Assembly: GCA_022575985.1 (NCBI GenBank)
Contig: JAKSXM010000137.1
Location: forward strand, 15,704,001-15,768,000
From: Anagrus nilaparvatae
Taxonomy: Eukaryota; Arthropoda; Insecta; Hymenoptera; Mymaridae
DNA length: 64,000 nt
Reading direction: 5' to 3'
The translations under genes were made by a program, and so were the position numbers. Shown here in pieces: positions 1-10,567 of the stretch (position 1 is its first letter; each line of letters begins with the position of its first letter). The notes beneath the pieces were generated by a model that saw only the letters and a list, made by a program, of their open reading frames with translations, ran no database searches and was not told the DNA's origin.

Positions 1-3000
1 TAGAAAAATATAAAATAGGCTTTGTAGTTTTTGCTAACGTGTCTTATGCTTTTTGGACATCTGAAAATTTCTATTATCTTTTTGATCCATATCCCTGCGA
101 TGAAAATGGACGAGCGAGCAATGAAGGTAATGGCTGTCTTATGAAATTTTGTAATATTAATGTATTTCTGGATAGGATGTATTCGAATACTGGTGAAACT
201 GTAAAAAAATCCTATAGACTTTACAGTCTCTCAATAGCTCATTTAGAAAAGAAAAGAAAAATTAAAAGAAAAGCTGATGTGTGTTCTGAAAATAAAAACG
301 TAGAAAGTAATTATGACGCTGATGAATCAAATATTGGTGAATCATCTTGTTCAGATGAATCGGATGATGAAGTAATAGAAAAAATAGATTGGATAATAAA
401 AGATAAAAAACCAATACAGCCTTATAATAAAAATTCACTAGGATATGAGCCAGTTAAAAATTATAATGCATCAGCATTTGAAGTTACCATACTAGAAAAT
501 AAAATCACTAAACCAAATTTACCGCCATTAAAATGCCCAACAAAAAAAGTACCAGAAAATTCTAATCCAGAGCGCATAGTCACGTATGACCGCAAGTTCT
601 TCGAAAAATCAGGCATTTCTGAACCTATAGATATATGCTTTATGGCCTGGTCACAAGTACACGATCCTACAGTATGGAATTCAAGGACATATAAAGCTTT
701 GTTCCAAGCTGCAGAAGAATATGCTTACGATAGTTTACTGGTATCAGAAGATAGCTCTGTTGATTCTATGATAGATCAATTATTGCCTGATTTCATAATA
801 GGAAATTACAATTTTCACGTTGTTTTTGGTCCACTGCATTCTGGATCTCTCTATATTGAAGAAGGATGGAATTTAGCATCATCTTTAGAAAAAATTTTTG
901 AGTCAGATCTATGTACAGGTGCAGTTTTAATATGTAAATGTTCTCATGTTGGAGTAATGAAAAAGAATAACAGAATGTTCGCTTGGTGGACTGTTAAGTA
1001 TACAAAAGATTTAAGAATTATCGTGTCTGAAGATTTTGAAGATTATTTAAAACTTATAATAAAGCAAATAAATCTTACAGAAAATACTGAATTCTTAATG
1101 AGGCTAATTACAATTTCTTATGCTAAAGTAATGGGTCCTGATTGTAGCGATATTACTGGACTTCACGAATCTATTCATCCAACATCGTCAATTCCTCAAA
1201 TTCACGTTAAGTGCCCAGAAGTTACAGACATTAAATCTGTATTTATACCAAAAAATGCATTAGAAAAACCACTTTTGATATTTGGTTCAGTAGCTTTAAA
1301 AAATTATGAAGACGTAATAGAACCTCGAGTTAAGCGTTGTTATTTTGTTGCCTTACTAGCTGTTATGTTAAAAAGAGACATATTGGAAAATACTTTACCT
1401 GGGATGGTAGATAAGATTCTTGAGCTTGCAGATAATTTATATAGTAAATTTGATCAACCAAAGTATCATACAGAGCATTTCTTAAAAAATGTTAATGTTA
1501 TGAATCGAATTTTCGAGTTTCGCGATTGTACCTCAGATCTTGTACTTTTACAAGATGAAAATGGCGAAAAGAAAAGTTTCGTATCGACAGTTAATGATCA
1601 AATGGAGCATTTTTTCAAAAATTATTCTAGTGGAATTTTACATTTTTCAAATTGCTGTTATGGGTTTTGGTATTCACAGAAAACTAATTGCTATTATTAT
1701 TTGGATCCATACAAATGTAACTCTAAAGGCCGAAGAAGTTGTGAAAAAGGCAAAGCATGTTTGTTTATCTTTTCAAAATTATGTTCTTTAGTAAAACAAA
1801 TGTGCAAAAATAAAATTGAAGATACGACAGGATTTTACATTCACCGAATTCATGTTGAATCAGTAAATTCATTGAATTCAGAAGTCTATAATGAAGATCC
1901 AATATGGATATATTTAGATTATCACTGGAGTTCAAAGCATTCATTGAAATCAGGTAATGAAAATTTGCATTCATGCAACCAATCATCAGATAATAAAGCA
2001 ACTTGGAAAAATTACGTTATTGAAGTCTTGGACTTAATATACTCTCTTTGGGGAACAATAGGAGCGTTTGATACACGGTTCGTAAAATTCGCTGGTAAAA
2101 ATCAAGTGGCAATAAATATTGCATTAATAGCAATGCAAAATTTGAGCGAACCGTCAGAATGGTGTCCATCTATTTTAGATTCAGCTGTTCTTTGTGGGAA
2201 TTACTATTATAAAAGCAGCATTAAGACTATATCTGACTGTACTAAAAAAAGTTTAAATAAATTAAATTTATCAAATGTACTTAAAATTTCCCAATATTCT
2301 TGGAATATTCAATTAGAGGGTGATATTTGCGGAAAACTTTATGAAAATCGCGATACTCCAAATTTATCAGCTGCAATTGAATATGCCTTAAAAGTATCGT
2401 CAAATTTAGTACTTCAATGTATGCATAAAAACATTGCAATTATTCAATGCTCAGACGCTTTTTACGTATCAGATCCATCTTACGTTGGACCACCATTATT
2501 TACAAAAAATCACGGTGCATTGTACGTTTTAAGGTGCAAAAATTTTAATTCATTAATTTATGCTATCACAAAAATTATAAATACAAATAAAAGAATCGAT
2601 TTTACCATAACACCAATTAAAATATCATTTCATCAAGATGCTTGCTCAATAAATGCTAAAAAATCGAAAATTGGTAATCAAAAAATTTTAAATACTCCAT
2701 TACTATCAAAACCAGGTAAGGCAACCATTCGCAATAAAAATATTCGCGATGCTATAACACAGGATGAAGATGCTTTTATTTCATATAAAAAAAGTTTTAA
2801 AAAAGGAATTGATTTTGGCAATGAATTTGAAAAAATGTCTTTAAATAAATTTTTAAATAATAAATTATGTTTAACAAAAAATAAAAAAATTCAAAATAGA
2901 AAAAAAAATGGAGCTAAATCAAAATGTCTTAAAAAATTTACTGGTAATAGTCCATATCTTATTAATTTAGTCAAAAATACAAAATCAAAAAGTTCGGTAT

Positions 3001-3140
3001 CCAGTGATTTAGATACTAAAACATTAGAAATTGGAGGTAAAAAAAATTTTTTAAATAAAAAAACTCAACGTTTATTTGATAAATGGACTGAAAAAATAAA
3101 ACACAAACCTGAATCAGTTATCAATGAAGATGTAAATTAA
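1..3140 (+). CDS. 3' part of uncharacterised insect protein with repeated degenerate papain-like modules
   Basis: One long exon, open from the window edge to TAA at 3138-3140. The frame is already open upstream of the GTG at 39 (reading ..GFVVFANVSYAFW..), so the true start lies outside the window. At least three related modules are visible. A motif of aromatic residues, then D-P-Y-x-C-(8 residues or so)-G-x-A/R-x(5-7)-C, occurs near residues 10-45 (FYYLFDPYPC) and 555-590 (YYYLDPYKC). A degenerate version (FYVSDPSY) lies near 805. The preceding half-modules (around 190-250, 430-460, 670-720) have W-x(3-5)-LD/Y...GN-YY-type patterns. An acidic linker is near 90-130 and a Lys/Asn-rich basic tail covers about 880-1033. 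The pattern resembles an insect family of tegument/ubiquitin-protease-like proteins of unknown function. In the GKNQVAINIA segment the Cys expected after Gln is Val, so that module is probably inactive. It is convergent with Fas3. Real gene: confident; function: unknown. Confidence 0.85.
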   Translation, partial: EKYKIGFVVFANVSYAFWTSENFYYLFDPYPCDENGRASNEGNGCLMKFCNINVFLDRMYSNTGETVKKSYRLYSLSIAHLEKKRKIKRKADVCSENKNVESNYDADESNIGESSCSDESDDEVIEKIDWIIKDKKPIQPYNKNSLGYEPVKNYNASAFEVTILENKITKPNLPPLKCPTKKVPENSNPERIVTYDRKFFEKSGISEPIDICFMAWSQVHDPTVWNSRTYKALFQAAEEYAYDSLLVSEDSSVDSMIDQLLPDFIIGNYNFHVVFGPLHSGSLYIEEGWNLASSLEKIFESDLCTGAVLICKCSHVGVMKKNNRMFAWWTVKYTKDLRIIVSEDFEDYLKLIIKQINLTENTEFLMRLITISYAKVMGPDCSDITGLHESIHPTSSIPQIHVKCPEVTDIKSVFIPKNALEKPLLIFGSVALKNYEDVIEPRVKRCYFVALLAVMLKRDILENTLPGMVDKILELADNLYSKFDQPKYHTEHFLKNVNVMNRIFEFRDCTSDLVLLQDENGEKKSFVSTVNDQMEHFFKNYSSGILHFSNCCYGFWYSQKTNCYYYLDPYKCNSKGRRSCEKGKACLFIFSKLCSLVKQMCKNKIEDTTGFYIHRIHVESVNSLNSEVYNEDPIWIYLDYHWSSKHSLKSGNENLHSCNQSSDNKATWKNYVIEVLDLIYSLWGTIGAFDTRFVKFAGKNQVAINIALIAMQNLSEPSEWCPSILDSAVLCGNYYYKSSIKTISDCTKKSLNKLNLSNVLKISQYSWNIQLEGDICGKLYENRDTPNLSAAIEYALKVSSNLVLQCMHKNIAIIQCSDAFYVSDPSYVGPPLFTKNHGALYVLRCKNFNSLIYAITKIINTNKRIDFTITPIKISFHQDACSINAKKSKIGNQKILNTPLLSKPGKATIRNKNIRDAITQDEDAFISYKKSFKKGIDFGNEFEKMSLNKFLNNKLCLTKNKKIQNRKKNGAKSKCLKKFTGNSPYLINLVKNTKSKSSVSSDLDTKTLEIGGKKNFLNKKTQRLFDKWTEKIKHKPESVINEDVN

Positions 3141-3189
3141 ATAATTTTTCAGCTTAGTTTTGTAATTATAAATTATGTTATGTTGATTA

Positions 3190-3199
3190 AATAAATAAA
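3190..3199 (+). terminator. Overlapping AATAAA polyadenylation signals
   Basis: Two overlapping AATAAA hexamers lie 50-60 nt after the stop of the 1-3140 ORF, a suitable place for its poly(A) signal. In such AT-rich DNA chance matches are common. Confidence 0.45.
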
Positions 3200-4685
3200 A
3201 CAAATTTTTGAACTTAAAAATTTTATTTTTAATTGTTAGAATTTTTTTTTTTTACATTGTTAAATTTTTTTACACACACATGTTTACAATTATTAAAAAG
3301 AAAATGATAAATAAAGAGATAATTGTTCAATATCACTAACATAAATTAACAAAATTAATTGAAAATAATTTCGTTATTTATAGTTTGAACATACATTATA
3401 TAAAAAAAAAGAGAACAGAAAAAAGAAAATTTTTTAAAATGATCATACTCTTAAGGTTTATACCTAATGCTAATCATTCATGCACCGACATAAAATATTC
3501 ATTTTTTCTTAAATTGTTATGAAAAATATATAATAAAAATTATTCGTTAATACTTAAATCTTATACTGTCAAATTGCTTTACTTGAATATTTTAATGAAA
3601 AATTCAAGCAAGAAAACCTTGTGTAGGTACACTGTTAAAAATATTCTCCAGGCTTTCTATCTTGATAGTTAAAAATACCTTTAAAATTTTTGTGAAATTA
3701 TTAGAAATATTAACTTTCCGAATAGTAAATACCTGAACAAGATTTCTTACAGCATACCTTCTAGATTGAATGCTATTTTAAAAATTTGTTTACTTGATAA
3801 AAAAAATCTGACTGCTAAAAAATAAATAAAATTCTATGATTTATAAAAGTGGCACTTTTTCTGCCTAGTTAAAACGGTAATAAACAAATTGTTAAAATGT
3901 CATTCAAACTAATGCACATACTTCTTAAAAGTTTATGTATTTACAAATACATATAAAAATATGAAAATAAAAAAAAATTATAATTGCTATAAAAAAACTT
4001 ATTTGGAATCTGTTCAATTGGATACAACGCAATCAAATTTCTAGATGGCCTAAATTAAATAATACAAACGTAAAATAAATATTACACGCTATTAAATCTG
4101 GGTACGCTGTATCAAACTGTTTAAATTCCAAAATAACTTAAAAAAATGGTGCAAAATTATTAATATTATTTTATCTACAATTTAAATGAAAGGGACGGAT
4201 ATAATAAATATTTCCTATACTTAAATCGAGCATTAAGTACAAAATTATTAAAATACAAACACACTTTTAAAATTATTTAGGCACCATAATAATTAATACA
4301 TACAAAAGTTAAATGAGTTACATAGAAAAGTATTAAAATATTATAAAAAAATAAAAAAAATATTTAAATATGTAAAAAAAAAGTCATTAAAATATTAAAT
4401 TTTGTTTTAAAGAAAATTGCTTTTTTTTTTTACATATTTTACTGTCATTTTGTTTTTTTAGTAAATTACACATACGAGGTACATAATGTAGCTGTACAAA
4501 ATTATAAAAAAGTATCTAAAAAAACATTTAGATAATTCACACATACAAAAAATAATGACATTAATCTTTTACAACTAAAATTTTAGTTTATAAAAAAAAA
4601 AAACTTAACTCTAAATCTCTGATGCTTATTCACAGAAAAATAATAGAAAAAAAATGTAAAGTCACTTTTACAGTATCAAAAAAAA

Positions 4686-4691
4686 TTTATT
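4686..4691 (-). terminator. Fas3: Candidate poly(A) signal of Fas3 tail B
   Basis: AATAAA on the minus strand about 29 nt beyond the Fas3 stop at 4720-4722. A long T run (minus strand) lies between stop and hexamer. A more distal signal may be used instead. Confidence 0.35.
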
Positions 4692-4719
4692 ACACTCAAA
4701 AAAAAAAAAAAAAAAAAAA

Positions 4720-4905
4720 TTATTTTTGTGAATTTTGTTCATTTGTTTTAGTGTATAAAATTTCAGCATATTCAGTTTTTTCATCTTTAACACGTGGTGG
4801 AGTTTGGTTAGCTCCGTCTTGACGATTAGCTAAATCTAATTCAGCATAAACGATACCACCTTCACCAGACGTTGGAGTACCAGATGTTAATTCTGTTCCT
4901 TGGCT
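4720..4905 (-). CDS. Fas3: Fasciclin-3, terminal coding exon of tail B (tyrosine-motif tail)
   Basis: Last exon of the long cytoplasmic tail; 61 codons plus TAA (4720-4722), entered in phase 0 after TTTTTATAG. It reads SQGTELTSGTP... and contains IVYAEL, which fits the ITIM pattern (I/V/L/S)xYxx(L/V/I). About 25 residues later TEYAEI fits the ITSM pattern TxYxx(V/I). The exon joins in frame to 5530-5698, which ends in phase 0. The acceptor is tandem (TATAGAG): using the second AG starts the exon at 4903 in the phase needed for direct joining to the 31-nt exon at 10537-10567. Family knowledge: Fas3 is a homophilic cell-adhesion molecule of septate junctions and fasciculating axons. A signalling use of the tyrosines is inference. 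Confidence 0.85.
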   Translation of the reverse strand, partial: SQGTELTSGTPTSGEGGIVYAELDLANRQDGANQTPPRVKDEKTEYAEILYTKTNEQNSQK

Positions 4906-5529
4906 CTATAAAAATAAAATAAAATTACTTTATTAGTACAATTATTTTTTTCAAACGTCATAATTAAAATAATATCAATTTTTTATTACTTTTTATTAAA
5001 AATTTACGTCAAAAAAATTTATAATTTTGTTATTTAGTTAATTCAAATTTTTTTTATTGTAAAAAGCCATATAATTATTGTTTTTGCACGCGATTTTTAT
5101 TATATCTTAGAACGTACATTTATGTTGACATAATATTGTAATTAAAACATTTATTTGGAATTATAAAGTGATTTCATACATTTTTCTGATATAAAAAAAC
5201 AATGTTTTTCCATTTTTTTTCTTGATTACAAGGAAATTCTAAGAAAGATATGATTAATTTTTAAAAATAAACGAAAATTTAGAGTATCGAGCAAACTGTT
5301 TTTTGAAATTTTCCTCATTAATTTTTTTTTTTACTTCTTATTAAAAAATAGGGCGTAAATTTTATTTAAAAACAACTTTTTTAGAGAGGAAAAAAATTTC
5401 ATATGGATAACTTTAGCTAAAATTGACAGGAAAAAAATTTAAACTATTATTATTATATTTTAATTTTTGAGAGGTCTTATAGGTTTCAGGTTTGAGTGGT
5501 TTTGTTTGGACCTATGCTCATAAATTTAC
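4906..5529 (-). other. Fas3: Fas3 intron between tail-B exons
   Basis: Donor GTAAATTTA at 5529-5521, acceptor AG at 4907-4906. AT-rich; no further exon seen. Confidence 0.6.
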
Positions 5530-5698
5530 CTTTTCATCATCAACTGTTGTTTTTATTGTGTCAGTATCAGCAGTACCAAAAAGTTTGTCTTTATTTTTTT
5601 TGAAAAAATTTTGGGGAAATTTTAAAAACATTTTTCTTTTAGGTTTTCCTTCGTCAACTTCTGTTCTTGAATAACGACCGGTACTTTCTGTGTCACTT
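5530..5698 (-). CDS. Fas3: Fasciclin-3, tail-B cytoplasmic exon
   Basis: 169 nt: one base completing a split codon plus 56 codons, ending in phase 0 before GTAAATTTA. The acceptor is ..GCACCAACAG. It begins SDTESTGRYSRTE, followed by a strongly basic stretch (GKPKRKMFLKFPQNFFKKNK) and DTDTIKTTVDDEK. Joined to the 31-nt exon it gives ..ADETSDTES.., which matches the conserved juxtamembrane tail that I recognise from Drosophila Fas3. The basic segment could bind acidic lipids; that is inference. Confidence 0.88.
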
Positions 5699-8600
5699 CT
5701 GTTGGTGCAAAAAATATCATTTTTAATGGCTTTAAAGAACTTTACTCATTGTAATAATTTACTTATATGAAAACGAAAAATTCGATTAAAAAAGACTATC
5801 AATAATTTGCAAAAGGTGAAATTTTGAATCTTTGAAATTATTTATTTGAATATATTATTTTCAAAGCTGAGAAGAATATTATGTAGAGTTGTGGTCGTTT
5901 ACTTAAATTTTGTTGGTCATTTATTGGTGAAGTTACCTTATTTTTTAATCATTTTAGAAAAAAATTCTAAGATTGAGTTTACTTTCTCGAAAAATTACTG
6001 CAAAGAAAATGTAAAAATTTAGAAAAACTTTCATTACTACAAAATACAGTATTATAGATTTGTTTTACTGTATAAACAGCTGCATTAATTAAGGGATAGA
6101 ATCAATTTGTTTAAAAGTGCCTGTCAAATTCTTTGCCTGATTTTCAAAATTTTTTGTTTCAGTTTTAGCACGAATTTTTCAAATTCAAAATTGAAATTCC
6201 CTCAAAGTAGAAGTTAAATCAACTTAGTTTGGGATAAGGGGAAAAGTTGGTAGTAAATATAAAAATTATGAGAAAGGAATTAAAAAAAAATTTTTTCTTA
6301 TTTTGAAATCTATTGAAAATCCTTGTCAAGTAACTTGTACTTTGCTTGTACTATCCCAGCATCGAGTTTAATATAAATTTAAATTTACTACATTTTAGCA
6401 ATAAATTAATTACACGACCTTTAAATTATTGATAGTCAATTTTGAAAATTAGTAATATATTTAATTGTATCGAAAAAATTAGTAAGACCCTTATTTTGAA
6501 AAAATAAACTGTCAAGAAAAATAATAATAATTATTAGAATTAAAAATTATTTTTACAAAAATTGCATTTATTATTTTATTTCTCCTCAAAAATATTAATT
6601 CGATCATTTCTTATAAATCCAAATAAATTAATTACTTATTTATAGAGACAGTAAAAACACGCACTCGAAACTTGTGAATTCGATTAATTTAATTAAAATA
6701 TTATAAATTTTTAAGGATAAATTTTTAGTTTTAAATATTAATAAATGCAATTGTAAGCATGCAATGTTGTTATATAAATTTATGAATCAAAACACAAATG
6801 ATTAATAAGTATGTAGAAGAAAAAAAAATTTTTTTTTTAATTGTAACAATTTTCCTTTCTTCATTTTCATTTGATGTCTAATAATCTTTTTATAGAACAT
6901 AATATCCATTTAATAATAATTAATTTGCATTAAACAATAACAAGTATTACAAAATATTAGAATATTAAAGTTTTTTTGTTGCAATTAACAAGAATTTTAT
7001 TAGTGTGAAAATGCGCAAAATGTAAATTATATTTCGATTAATGATGTATCGTAAGAAAAAAAAAATACGTAATTTACTTTCAATGATGTAATAATTTTTG
7101 TTTACCAATTTTGTTTGTTTTTTTTTAAATTGGTCTAATTCAGTTGCTATTAAAAAATTCAAAATTTTTTTGGAAACATTTTTTTTCTGATTCTTTAATT
7201 CTTAAATTTGCACATTTTTGTGAATTTTTAAGACAGCCGAGATCAGAAATTAATTTTTCTAGATAGTGGGCACAAAAGTTCGATTTTCTGGCAGCTGCAT
7301 GGCCAAGGAAATCGTGATTGCCACTGAAGCAGAAAAATCGAGTACGACCATTGGCCAAAAAAAAAGAATACCCTAACTCAGGTTGATCTTTCGATTCCTC
7401 GGCTTCGCCTCAGAAGGTAATTAGCGTGCAACTTGAGCCATTCTTTGTTTTTTTGGCCATAGGTAGTATTTCTTCAATTATTGTGGCCGGAAAGCTAAGT
7501 TTCACAAAATTGAAGATAAAATTTACTCTTATTTAATACCTGTTTTCTATTGGTTGATAAAAAAGTTTTTTTGTCTCAAAGTATTTAAAATTTATGCTTT
7601 TTTTATAAATGAATGATTAGGAAGAGACTATTTTTCGTTTCTATTGTTCAAATAATTAGCAAAATATAGCTTTGCAAAGATAAAGTTAAATTTTTTTTTT
7701 TTTTTAAACCTTAAATTAGGTCTTTAAATGATCACATCTCACAAATGAAGTAATTTAATTCTTAAAAAATTGTTCATTTTGGGCCAAAAGTAGGTATTTC
7801 GTTTTTGAGTATTACGGCGAGAGAATAAATTACAAAAAAAATCAAAGTCGCAACTTTATATGAAAAAACAACACAAAAATTTCGAAAAATTTTCTAGGAG
7901 GATATCTAGAAAGTTTTTTGACTTGTTTTACCAAGTCCAAGAGGTGAAGGTAATAATATGAAATCTTTAGAGGTGGTTTTTATATCATAAATAACTGTTC
8001 TCAAGTTTTGCAGATCATTTTAGAACATCTATAACCGCTCCGAATTCTATAACATTAAGGTACACCTTTTTTGAGGGGAATTTAGACTGTGCCATGAGTG
8101 AGACATTCCTTGATCACGTTAAATTATTGGAAGAAAATGCATAAATTTTAAAAACTCATTTAAAAAAAAACTAAGAAAAATCTTATAGTAGCTAAATGAC
8201 AATGTACATATAATTATATAATTTAGGAATTTAAAATTTAAAACTAATGTAAATAAAAAAAAAATTTGTATTAATAACAACAGCTGTTCATGTAAAATTT
8301 ATCATGTGAATATAAAATTGTAAAAATTACTATCAAAAAGGATATTTATGTTCCATAAAATTTATTAAAAATAATTATTAAGTAAATTAAAAAAATATTT
8401 AGCAAAGCATATATAATACATATATTAATTATTAGTTCAAAATGGGTTTTAAAGTGCTGGATTTATAATAAGCTGTGCAAATATATTTATGATGCATTTA
8501 AATTAATTTATTATTATTATTAGTAAGTTATTGATCCTTATGCTCCGTCATGTTGAGCTGAAAATGAATTTTTTTTAGAATAAATTAAGCATGAAATTAA

Positions 8601-8702
8601 AAAGAGATCATTTTTTTTTTGTTCAAATTAATTAAAGCTTTAAATTAATGAAAAATTATAGCCAAAAAAATACAAAAAAAAATTAAAAATTTCGCTTCTT
8701 GC
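5699..8702 (-). other. Fas3: Fas3 intron, contains one copy of a dispersed repeat
   Basis: AT-rich intron with no other exon recognised. The copy at 7291-7461 is listed separately. The intron begins with a GC donor (8702-8701). Confidence 0.55.
7291..7461 (+). repeat. Dispersed repeat, copy 1 of 3
   Basis: Diverged copy of a sequence also seen at 10101-10260 and 47045-47215. Shared landmarks in order are GCAGAAAAATCG, TACGACC, a purine-rich segment around AGAAT, GGTAATTTAG-like, and a GGGTCATTCTTT-like end. No termini or ORF identified. Confidence 0.6.
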
Positions 8703-8780
8703 CTTCGCGGACTGGTATCATCTGTGTTTGATTTTTGAACTCGTAGTAAATTTACACTTTCTGCTGGTTGAGGTAAGTCT
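8703..8780 (-). CDS. Fas3: Fasciclin-3, 78-nt optional tail-B exon with a GC donor
   Basis: Acceptor ..CATTTTCAG, then 78 nt in phase 2 on both sides, so inclusion keeps the frame between 10537-10567 and 5530-5698. It reads DLPQPAESVNLLRVQKSNTD, then DTSPR plus a split Arg codon. The downstream boundary is CGCGAAG followed by GCAAGA, a good match to the AG|GCAAGT consensus of GC-AG introns; no GT donor fits here. Past the donor the frame decays into AT-rich sequence. Probably a cassette exon, because the flanking exons also join in frame without it. Confidence 0.72.
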
Positions 8781-10536
8781 CTGAAAATGTGCGATAAGAT
8801 TGTGCTCTTATTTTTAATAAAATAGATATTACGTGTACATAATTAAAAGTTAGTCATTAGAATCTGTCAAAACTTACTTTTGCAACATTTTTTTTTCTTC
8901 AATTTATTAAAAATTATTTAAGTATTTTTTTTTGTGTTTTTTTAACGTTGAGGGATATTTCTGTAAGTATTCATATAATACAATATTATTATTAACTACA
9001 AATTTTTATAAAGCGATTTATTTACTAAATAGTGCTTGTGCTTTATTTTAGAATTTTACTGTGGAATTTGTTTGTAGAAAGTTTAAATGTACAGAAAATT
9101 TGTATAATTATCTATGTTAGTTATTATATTATTTTTAAAAATATGCTTATTATTTGCAAGATCTCTGGAAAATTTTCAAAAAAACAGGTTGCAAATTTTT
9201 CATCTATAGCACGAGAAATGCAAGCAAGATTTATCGGATTGAAAAGAGGAATCGTTTTTTTTTTTTGTACAAACTTTTGACTTAGAGCTTTTGTAATAAG
9301 CAAATTTTTAAGATAAAATATTAAATTTTCTAAGTTGATCCAAATAATTTTAGACGTTAATTTATAATTTTGTTGGAATTTTCATGCTACGTATTTTGTC
9401 TTTGAAGAACCCAGGCTTGGTATTTTTTTTTTGGTTTCTCAAATTAAAAACTGCTGGATCTTTTTATACAAGAACGAAGTTTGGCTAAGCTAATACCTAA
9501 GAGGCAAGCCTTAAGGCTAAGCCAAAAAGTTAGTATAGATTGGGGTCAAACGTGAAAGTGGACTTAATTTATCAAGACTTAATTTATTGTTTGCATGAAC
9601 GAAGCTATTACCTAGGGCATAAGCTAGAAAGACAAAATTTTGTTTCGGGTTTTTTATTGTTCCAGCATGTCTTATGGTTCCCAGATGCCAAAAAATTGAT
9701 TTTTGCGGTCTCTGTGTGTGTATAAGCCTATCCTGTAATAAGTGCAATAAGGCAGTTATTTTAAAAAATCGCTAGGATTTTCGATTACCAGGTGAAAAAA
9801 TTTGCCAATTACTAAAAAAATTAGATTCTTAAAATTTTAGCTTATTCAATCACTTCTAAGTGTTGCTACCAAATATATGGGTACTTATAGAGAAAATTTT
9901 TGATCCCATAAAAGAATGAAATTAAAAGCCCTTATATTTTGGGAATCTTATTTTTTTGATAGGATTTAAAATAACTAACATGCTAGTGGGTACGCAACTG
10001 GTAATAACTCCAATTTTCCTTTGTTTGGAGATCTAAAATTTTTGGCTCTAAAGAGTTATTTAGTTTTTTCATCGAAAATTCTGAAAATTTTTTTTACTTA
10101 TCAGTGGCCAGGAAATGGCATATTTTCTTATCACAAACGAAGAAAAATCGTATACGACTCTTGGGCATAAAATAGAATGCCTTAAGTTGCACTCGAATTT
10201 GCCTTTGATGGTAATTTAGGTGCGATTTGGGTCAGTCTTTAATTTCTGGCTAATTTTATGGGTCGTAATATATTATTCCCTTATAATTTGTTGATTTTAA
10301 GGTACTGAATTGAAAAATAAAAAAAGTGGGGTAGTAAAAATTTGTTGTTTAAAAATGAAAGTAATAGTTTTTGATAATATGAAAAGTATTACAAATTAAA
10401 GCATCGATATGGAAAATATGGGACTAACCCAAGATTACCAAGCATAGTTTGAACTAAAATTCCAACAAAACTATGAACCCAACATCTAAAAATTCAACCT
10501 TTATAGAGGTACTTGATAAAGATAAAGAGTACTCAC
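8781..10536 (-). other. Fas3: Fas3 intron, contains dispersed repeat copy 2
   Basis: AT-rich intron; no further exon recognised. The 9470-9760 part is somewhat less AT-rich but shows no conserved reading frame with splice sites. Confidence 0.5.
10101..10260 (+). repeat. Dispersed repeat, copy 2 of 3
   Basis: Shares GAAGAAAAATCGTATACGAC, a TTGGGCATAAAATAGAATGC-like core, TTGCACTCGA and GGTAATTTAGGTGC with the copies at 7291 and 47045. It also begins like a CAGTGGCCAGGAAAT end. Same orientation as the other two. Confidence 0.6.
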
Positions 10537-10567
10537 GTTTCATCAGCTGCTCTTTTTTCTGATTTGC
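10537..10567 (-). CDS. Fas3: Fasciclin-3, 31-nt first exon of tail B
   Basis: Strong acceptor (CATTTCCAG) and strong donor (GTGAGT) bracket 31 nt, entered in phase 1 and left in phase 2. Joined to the transmembrane exon it gives RWCFAGKSEKRAADET. This corresponds to the RWCF-GGK start of the Drosophila Fas3 tail. It can splice to 8703-8780 or directly to 5530-5698 in frame. Confidence 0.88.

Larger units (their letters stand above)
3141..4719. other. Intergenic AT-rich stretch between two convergent 3' ends
   Basis: It holds the 3' UTRs of the upstream ORF and of Fas3 tail B. I see no further gene; the sequence is A/T-rich with many homopolymer runs. Confidence 0.6.

Noticed and set aside
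39..41. GTG at 39 as the start of the first protein
   Set aside because: The frame is open to the window edge and the upstream residues (GFVVFAN) fit the module, so the gene begins outside.
1540..2001. Short ORFs on both strands inside the first gene
   Set aside because: They overlap a well-supported long coding frame and show no features of their own.
7140..7358. 72-residue minus-strand ORF over dispersed repeat copy 1
   Set aside because: Not open in the other two copies of the repeat, so not a conserved coding frame.
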